Positions 18,868 to 23,805 of a stretch of DNA of 23,805 bases are shown piece after piece. The position numbers were made by a program, and so were the translations under genes. The stretch is from positions 1 to 23,805 of the forward strand of contig JAFLDQ010000041.1 of the NCBI GenBank assembly GCA_017302355.1. Reading direction: 5' to 3'. The notes under the pieces are model-generated. The model was not told the DNA's origin, made no database searches, and worked only from the letters and a program-made list of their open reading frames with translations. This DNA is from Dechloromonas sp. Its GTDB lineage: Bacteria > Pseudomonadota > Gammaproteobacteria > Burkholderiales > Rhodocyclaceae. Position 1 is the stretch's first letter. Each line of letters starts with the position of its first letter.

Positions 18868-20718
18868 ATGAAACTCTCCGACCACATCGCCCGGCGCGGC
18901 CGTTCCATCGACTTCACCGCGCTCGGCTTCTACCTGCCGAACCCGGACCCGGTGCTGCGCGCCCGCGGCGGGCGCATCGAGCTCTACCGCGAGCTGCGCA
19001 CCGACGCCCACGTCGGCGGCTGCGTGCGTCGCCGCAAGTCGGCCGTCAAGGCGCTGGAATGGGGGCTTGACCGCGGCCGCGCCCGCTCGCGCGTCGCCCG
19101 CGAGGTCGAGGCGATCTTCGCCGATCTCGACCTCGAACGCCTGATCGGCGAGGCGATGGACGCCGTCCTCTACGGCTACCAGCCGCTGGAAATTCTGTGG
19201 CGGAAGGCCGGCAGCCTGATCGTGCCGGCCGAGGTGATCGGCAAGCCGCCAGAGTGGTTCCACTTCGACGCCGAGAACGCCCTGCGCTTCAAGACCCGCG
19301 ACAACCCCGTCCACGGCGAGGAGCTTCCGCCGATGAAGTTCCTTCTCCCGCGCCAGGACGCCACCTACCAGAACCCCTACGGCTTCGCCGACCTCTCGAT
19401 GGTCTTCTGGCCCATCGTCTTCAAGAAAGGCGGGGTCAAGTTCTGGCTCGCCTTCACCGAGAAATTCGGCAGCGCGTTTTCCGTCGGCAAGCTGCCGCGC
19501 TCGGCGACGCCGGAAGAGCGCGCCACGCTGCTCGACAGCCTGGAAGCGCTGATCCAGGACGGCGTCGCCACCATCCCCGACGACGGCAGCGTCGAGCTGG
19601 TCGAGATGGCCGGCAAGAGCGCCAGCGCCGACCTCTACGAAAAGCTGGTCATGTACTGCCGCAGCGAGGTCAGCATCGCGCTGACCGGCACCAACCAGAC
19701 CACCGAGGCCAACAGCAACCGCGCCAGCGCGACGGCCGGGCTGGAAGTCGCCAACGACCTGCGCGACGGCGACGCCGAAATCGTCGCCGCGGCGCTCAAT
19801 CAGCTGATTCGCTGGATCGTCGACATCAACTGGGCCGGCGCCGTCGCGCCGCGCTTCGATCTCTGGGATCAGGAGTCCCGCGACCGGACGCAGGCCGCAC
19901 GCGACAAGAGCAACTACGATGCCGGGGCGCGGTTCTCCAATGCCTACTGGATGCGCGAATACGGGTATCAGGACGGTGATCTGGCGGCGGAAGCTTCGGT
20001 CGCGCCGGCTGCTCCGGATGCGGCCGGCCCCGAAAAAACCCCGGAGTCCGTCAAGCAGGATCCCGCGGAACCGCCCCCCGAGTTCGCCGAGCCTGCCCCC
20101 AGGAAGCCCGCCGACCCGCTCGCCGCCGATGCCGGTCGCCTCGCCGCGGCCGCCCGGCCCGAAGTCGACCGCATGATCGACACCGTGCGCGGCCTGGTCG
20201 ATGACGCCGCCGACCTGCCAACCCTGCAGGCCGCGCTGCTCGAAGCCTACGGCGATCTCGACAGCGACGAATTGACGCGCGTCATGGCCGCAGCCTTCGC
20301 GCTGGCCGAACTCAAGGGCGTGGCCGCCGTCCGCCTCGAAACAGGCGCCGCCGCGGCGTTTGCCGAGCCGGCCGCGCCGCAGCCGGCGCCGGCCATCTAC
20401 CTGAACGTCACCGCGCCGATCACCATCCCGGAAGGCATGGTCAGGGTCGAGACCACGGTGCAGCCCGCCGCAGCGCCGGAGGTCAGGGTCGAGAACCACT
20501 TGACGCTCCCCGATGCCCCCACCCCGGCGATCAACGTCGCCGTGCAGGCGCCCGCCGCCCCGGCGCCGGTGATCCACAACGCCATCACCGTGCCGGAAAC
20601 CCCCGTTACTCTCAACCTGCCCCCGCGCAAGACCGAAACCGTCGTCGTCCGCGACGGCTCCGGAAACATCGTGCGCGCCACGCAGGTCGAGTCCGATCTT
20701 CCCCCTCCGCAGGAGTAA
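18868..20718 (+). CDS. Portal protein (DUF935, Mu gp29 family)
   Basis: The 616-residue protein starts at ATG 18868, two bases after the terminase stop. Residues ~1-390 are the DUF935 portal core: YRELRTDAHVGGCVRRRKSA, VLYGYQPLEILW, then NPYGFADLSMVFWPIVFKKG and VSIALTGTNQTTEANSNRAS. Residues ~395-450 form a Pro/Ala-rich linker. The C-terminal part (~455-616) includes LPTLQAALLEAYGDLDSDEL, as in Mu gp29, then a strand-rich section ending RKTETVVVRDGSGNIVRATQ, an ending shared by many phage portals. The dodecamer forms the head vertex through which DNA enters. Larger than Mu gp29 (512 aa). Confidence 0.9.
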   Translation: MKLSDHIARRGRSIDFTALGFYLPNPDPVLRARGGRIELYRELRTDAHVGGCVRRRKSAVKALEWGLDRGRARSRVAREVEAIFADLDLERLIGEAMDAVLYGYQPLEILWRKAGSLIVPAEVIGKPPEWFHFDAENALRFKTRDNPVHGEELPPMKFLLPRQDATYQNPYGFADLSMVFWPIVFKKGGVKFWLAFTEKFGSAFSVGKLPRSATPEERATLLDSLEALIQDGVATIPDDGSVELVEMAGKSASADLYEKLVMYCRSEVSIALTGTNQTTEANSNRASATAGLEVANDLRDGDAEIVAAALNQLIRWIVDINWAGAVAPRFDLWDQESRDRTQAARDKSNYDAGARFSNAYWMREYGYQDGDLAAEASVAPAAPDAAGPEKTPESVKQDPAEPPPEFAEPAPRKPADPLAADAGRLAAAARPEVDRMIDTVRGLVDDAADLPTLQAALLEAYGDLDSDELTRVMAAAFALAELKGVAAVRLETGAAAAFAEPAAPQPAPAIYLNVTAPITIPEGMVRVETTVQPAAAPEVRVENHLTLPDAPTPAINVAVQAPAAPAPVIHNAITVPETPVTLNLPPRKTETVVVRDGSGNIVRATQVESDLPPPQE

Positions 20719-20722
20719 CGCC

Positions 20723-21136
20723 ATGTCACTGGCCAACGTTTCCGAATCCGACGCCCTCGACGTTTTTCTGAAGGGCGTCGACCCCTCCTGGCGCGCCGGC
20801 GCCACCGGCTATCTCGCCCTCGTCACCGGCGTCTCGGTCGACGAAGCCGACCCGCTCGCCAACGAGTGCACCTACACCGGCTACGCCCGCGTCGCGCAGA
20901 CCAAGGCCACCGCCTGGAGCGGCTCGGGCGCCACGCGGACCAACGCCAACCTGATTCAGTGGGGCAAGCGCACCGACGGCGGCGCCACGCAGACGGCGAC
21001 CCACGTGATCTGGTGCGACACCGCCTCCGGCGCCGTCGGCATGGCCCTCGTCATCCCGCTCGACGACGACCTGCCGATCTCGCTCAACATCCGCCCGCAG
21101 ATCGAGGCATCCGGCCTCACGGTCAACGCCGAGTAA
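20723..21136 (+). CDS. Predicted phage structural (tail fibre-type) protein
   Basis: The 137-residue protein starts at ATG 20723 behind AGGAG. It has the layout of small prophage virion proteins: NVSESDALDVFLKGVDPSWR, YLALVTGVSVDEADPLANEC followed by TYTGYARV, then beta-strands. The (A)TYTGYARV motif is typical of a family often called tail fibre or structural protein. It replaces the head-morphogenesis gene that follows the portal in Mu. Function is inferred from family appearance. Confidence 0.6.
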   Translation: MSLANVSESDALDVFLKGVDPSWRAGATGYLALVTGVSVDEADPLANECTYTGYARVAQTKATAWSGSGATRTNANLIQWGKRTDGGATQTATHVIWCDTASGAVGMALVIPLDDDLPISLNIRPQIEASGLTVNAE

Positions 21137-21139
21137 GCC

Positions 21140-21985
21140 ATGGGCTTCAACGGCACGCGCGACCTGATCCTGGCGAACCAGGACGGCCGCACCCACTTCT
21201 GCAGCTTCCGCAAGGCGCCCTCGCAGGCATCGAGCGCGCTCGGCTGGGTCGATCTGTCGATGGCCGCCGGCAACCCGCTGCCGCAGTACTACGCCGCGGC
21301 GCCGCTCGAAGCCGCTCGCCTGGACGGCCTGCGCGGCATCTTCCACGGCGCCGACAAGGCGCCGGCGACGATGCACCTGACCGACTGGCACGTCATGACG
21401 CCGACGGCGAACTGCGTCGGCCGCCTCAAGGCGCTGCGCTACGGGCTGTATTACCCGTTCATCGACGGCGATTCGCTCGACCAGCAGGATCTGGTCAACG
21501 GCGTGGCGGCGCAGAATCCGCCGCCCGGCGGCTGGAAAGTGATGATCGTCGCCGTCGCCCCGACCGCCGGCGGCGGCTCGCTCACCTTCAACTACCTGCG
21601 CGGGGGCGTCGAAAAAACCTCGCCGGCCATCGCCCTCAGCAGCGCCGTCGTCAACATCGCCAGCATCGCCACCGGCAATGCCGCCGTGGCCAATTCCGGC
21701 ATGCCCTTCGCGCGGCTGTCCGGCGGCGACACCGGCGTGGACGCGATCGTTAGCGTGACCTTCGTCGCCCCGGCCGGCGGCCTGCTCGCCTTCGTTCTGG
21801 TCGATCCGCTCGCCGACATCGCCACCCGCGAAATCAACACCCCGGCCGAAAAGAACTTCGTGCAGGCGCACCCCGGAGCGCCGCGCATCTTCGACGGCGA
21901 CTACATCAACTTCATCGGCCAGTGCGCCGGCACGGTCGCCGCCGGCATCTTCGCCGGCTTCTGCAATTTCGCCTGGAGCAAATGA
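21140..21985 (+). CDS. Predicted virion structural protein, paralogue of the next gene
   Basis: The 281-residue product starts at ATG 21140. Features: MGFNGTRDLILANQDGRTHF, DWHVMTPTANCVGRLKALRY, ALRYGLYYPFIDGDSLDQQD, then MPFARLSGGDTGVDAIVSVT and GLLAFVLVDPLADIATREIN. The block (F).(P/A)..L.GGDTGV..I.S(V/L)T...LA..LV.PLADI also occurs in the protein at 21987, so the two arose by duplication. I know this layout from uncharacterised phage structural proteins. Beta-rich, no transmembrane part; probably on the head or tail surface. Confidence 0.6.
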   Translation: MGFNGTRDLILANQDGRTHFCSFRKAPSQASSALGWVDLSMAAGNPLPQYYAAAPLEAARLDGLRGIFHGADKAPATMHLTDWHVMTPTANCVGRLKALRYGLYYPFIDGDSLDQQDLVNGVAAQNPPPGGWKVMIVAVAPTAGGGSLTFNYLRGGVEKTSPAIALSSAVVNIASIATGNAAVANSGMPFARLSGGDTGVDAIVSVTFVAPAGGLLAFVLVDPLADIATREINTPAEKNFVQAHPGAPRIFDGDYINFIGQCAGTVAAGIFAGFCNFAWSK

Positions 21986-21986
21986 C

Positions 21987-22895
21987 ATGGGCTACACCTC
22001 GCACGACGACCTGCTGACCCAGATCAGCGCCGGCAAATACCTGCGCGCCGAAGGGTCGAAGATCACCAGCCCGGCGCACACGGCCGGCGGCTGGCACCTG
22101 CTGGTCGGCAATGCCGGCTCGCCGAATGCCGGAACCTTTCCGGGCGCGTCTCTCGCCTGGCAGGGATGCAACGAATCCACCGGAGACGGAACCGGCATCA
22201 TCGGCGTTCAGCACGGCGGCAACCCCGGCGGCTCCGCCACCAAGCACCTGCTTTCGGTCGGCGCCGCGCTGGTCGCCGCCGCCGGCGCGCCGTGGCAGGC
22301 CAAGCTGGTCGACCTGATCGGCTATTACAAGCTCAGCGGCGCGGACGTGACCGGGACCGGCGCCCGGACGCTCTCCGGCACGCCGACGCACCGCTACGCC
22401 AACGGCGCCGGCGTCCAGGCCTGCGTCGTCAGCGTCACCGCGCCGACGGCAGGCGGCCCGAATCTCTCGGCGTCGAGCTACACCAACGCCGCCAGCACCG
22501 CCTCGCGCGCCTTCCAGGGCAGCCCGAGCTGCGGCGCGGCGGCGGACGCCTACGCCACCCGCGTGATTCACTCGGGCAACGCCGCCGGGCGCTATGGCCC
22601 CTTCCTGCCGTTGCAGGGCGGCGATACCGGCGTCCAGAGCATCCAGTCGCTCACCCTTTCCGGCGGCACGGCCTACACCGGCTCCGGCGTCCTCGCCGTC
22701 TGCCTGGTCAAGCCGCTCGCCGACATCAGTATCCCGGTGTCGGGCATGTGGTCGGAGCGCGACCTGGTCAATCAGATCAATAGCCTGCCCAGGATCGCCG
22801 ACGGCGCCTGCCTGGCGTGGATGCTGTTCTCGGCGGGGGCGACGACCAACAACTCGCCGTTCACCTTCGCCGTCGATCTGGGCTGGGGCGGCTGA
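21987..22895 (+). CDS. Predicted virion structural protein, paralogue of the previous gene
   Basis: The 302-residue product starts at ATG 21987. Features: GYTSHDDLLTQISAGKYLRA, GIIGVQHGGNPGGSATKHLL, DLIGYYKLSGADVTG, RVIHSGNAAGRYGPFLPLQG then GDTGVQSIQSLTLSG and LAVCLVKPLADI, ending with an aromatic FTFAVDLGWGG. It shares the GDTGV and PLADI blocks with the gene at 21140, and its SYTNAASTASRAF section is typical of phage structural proteins of this type. Precise virion role unknown. Its stop overlaps the next ATG (TGATG). Confidence 0.6.
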   Translation: MGYTSHDDLLTQISAGKYLRAEGSKITSPAHTAGGWHLLVGNAGSPNAGTFPGASLAWQGCNESTGDGTGIIGVQHGGNPGGSATKHLLSVGAALVAAAGAPWQAKLVDLIGYYKLSGADVTGTGARTLSGTPTHRYANGAGVQACVVSVTAPTAGGPNLSASSYTNAASTASRAFQGSPSCGAAADAYATRVIHSGNAAGRYGPFLPLQGGDTGVQSIQSLTLSGGTAYTGSGVLAVCLVKPLADISIPVSGMWSERDLVNQINSLPRIADGACLAWMLFSAGATTNNSPFTFAVDLGWGG

Positions 22896-23692
22896 TGCTG
22901 GTCGTCAACGGCGTCCGCGCGGGCGGCGGCCCCTGCCGCTATTCCGGCGGCGCCGGGGCGCTGGCCATCGACCGCGCCAAAGATGCGGCGTTTGCCCTGG
23001 CGCTCGGCTTCAACGCCGGCGAGGCGACCGTCGTCGCCGGCGAGGGCATCGCCAACGTCTACGGCATCCCCGCGGGAACGCCGCGCGGCTGGGTGCTGCC
23101 GGTCAAGGGCGGTGCGATCAAGTCCTGGCGCCGCTCCGATATCGCGGTCGACGGCGCCGCCGCGGGAGAAATGGGCTACCCGGTCGCCGGTGCGGCGACC
23201 GTCACAATCGATTGCAGCGCCATCGGCGGCCTTATCGTCGGCGCCACAGGCACGGCGGAGATCCTCGTCGACGGCGTCGCCGCCATCGTCGCCTCGCTCA
23301 ACAGCGGCGGCGCTGCCACCGTCGCCGTCGACGGCGACGCCGTGCTCGGCGCCATCGCCACGATGGGCGGCGAAGGCGCCATCGCCGTCGACGGCGTCGC
23401 CGAAATCATGGGGCTGGGCTACATGACGGGCAGTACCCTGGAGACCGAAGCCCTGACTCCGTCCGCCATCGCCGCCGCTGTCTGGAATGCGCTGCTGGCC
23501 AGCCACCAGGGCGCCGGCAGCGCCGGCAAGGCGTTGTCTACCGCCTCGGCCGGAGGCGTCGATCTCGGCGCGCTGGCAAGCGCCGTCGTCGCCGCTCTCG
23601 AAGCCACGGCAATCCCGGTCAACGTCAAACAGGTGAATGACACGCAGCTGATCGGCACCGGCGTCACCGGCGACGAGTGGGGGCCGGCGTGA
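22895..23692 (+). CDS. Repetitive beta-rich virion-type protein
   Basis: The 265-residue product starts at ATG 22895. The N-terminal ~90 residues end at WVLPVKGGAIKSWRRSDI. The middle (~90-175) repeats a strand-turn unit of about 26 residues (ATVTIDCSAIGGLIVGA, AEILVDGVAAIVASLN, ATVAVDGDAVLGAIATM, GAIAVDGVAEIMG). Then a helical segment (TPSAIAAAVWNALLASHQGA), and an ending VNDTQLIGTGVTGDEWGPA that is common in phage tail/baseplate-fibre proteins. A fibrous virion part is inferred. The stop overlaps the GTG of the next gene. Confidence 0.6.
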   Translation: MLVVNGVRAGGGPCRYSGGAGALAIDRAKDAAFALALGFNAGEATVVAGEGIANVYGIPAGTPRGWVLPVKGGAIKSWRRSDIAVDGAAAGEMGYPVAGAATVTIDCSAIGGLIVGATGTAEILVDGVAAIVASLNSGGAATVAVDGDAVLGAIATMGGEGAIAVDGVAEIMGLGYMTGSTLETEALTPSAIAAAVWNALLASHQGAGSAGKALSTASAGGVDLGALASAVVAALEATAIPVNVKQVNDTQLIGTGVTGDEWGPA

Positions 23693-23805
23693 GCTTCGTT
23701 GCCTGGCGCGCCGGGACATGGAAGCCCGCCATCTGGAAAACCGGCGCCTGGGCGACGCCGACCGCGCCGCAGCCCGAGCCGCCGCTGTTCGCCGGCGGCG
23801 GCGGG
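23689..23805 (+). CDS. Partial gene running off the window end, Trp-rich start
   Basis: GTG 23689 overlaps the previous stop (GTGA). The 39 visible codons read MSFVAWRAGTWKPAIWKTGA then WATPTAPQPEPPLFAGGGG with W..G.W tandem motifs. Such short Trp-repeat proteins accompany the preceding type of structural gene in phages. The end is not in the window. Confidence 0.45.
   Translation, partial: MSFVAWRAGTWKPAIWKTGAWATPTAPQPEPPLFAGGGG

Noticed and set aside
18859..20805. A 648-codon minus-strand frame across the portal gene
   Set aside because: It mirrors a well-supported DUF935 portal; Gly/Arg-rich and without motif.
1..23805. tRNA, rRNA, insertion sequence with its own transposase, or RAYT gene
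   Set aside because: None could be recognised by eye; the only transposase is the phage's MuA homologue.

Overview
The window is the left two-thirds of a Mu-like transposable prophage. The DNA is strongly GC-rich (about two-thirds G+C by eye), with tightly packed genes that mostly overlap by 1 to 4 bases. The gene order matches phage Mu: a leftward repressor, then a rightward Ner, DDE transposase (MuA), AAA+ target protein (MuB), Gam, HU-like protein, GemA, Mor, lysis genes, gp25, gp26, small terminase, large terminase and gp29-type portal. Codon use, interspersed repeat types and gene families suggest a betaproteobacterial host, perhaps Rhodocyclales. That is an inference; no host marker gene is present.

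Layout. 1-174 is probably host flank holding the first codons of a host gene. A candidate left phage end lies near 175, followed by a terminator at 310-331. 343-1103 is the immunity switch: the repressor on the minus strand and a palindromic operator/promoter region. 1104-5574 is the transposition module. 5638-10461 holds small early genes, several with winged-helix folds, plus Gam and an HU-like protein. 10524-11802 holds a DUF551-like protein, GemA and the middle-gene activator Mor. 11822-13422 is an accessory stretch with a truncated gene, a secreted protein boxed by REP-like palindromes, and a DUF2335 membrane protein. 13540-15372 is a lysis cassette (tiny membrane protein, lipoprotein, lambda-R-type endolysin joined to a holin-like tail). 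15375-17150 holds small late genes including a TraR/DksA zinc finger protein. 17246-20718 is terminase and portal. 20723 to the end is a cluster of four structural-type genes and a partial one, where Mu would have gp30 and the capsid genes.

The most unusual feature is a set of palindromic repeats spread through this compact genome. One family of about 140 bp (R, five copies) lies inside or at the end of five different genes and never introduces a stop. The four copies in the same orientation are read in the same frame, so unrelated proteins carry nearly the same peptide of about 46 residues. A second family (S) does the same in two genes and sits between the endolysin and holin-like parts of one protein. 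Further palindromes (U, T and a REP-like V) flank the secreted-protein gene, truncate small genes or fill short gaps. This resembles the in-frame palindromic elements known from Rickettsia, but here inside a transposable phage, with R-element hairpin stems conserved while their loops vary.

Limits: family names come from motif and gene-order recognition by eye. The right phage end, and therefore the exact attachment sites, lie outside the window.
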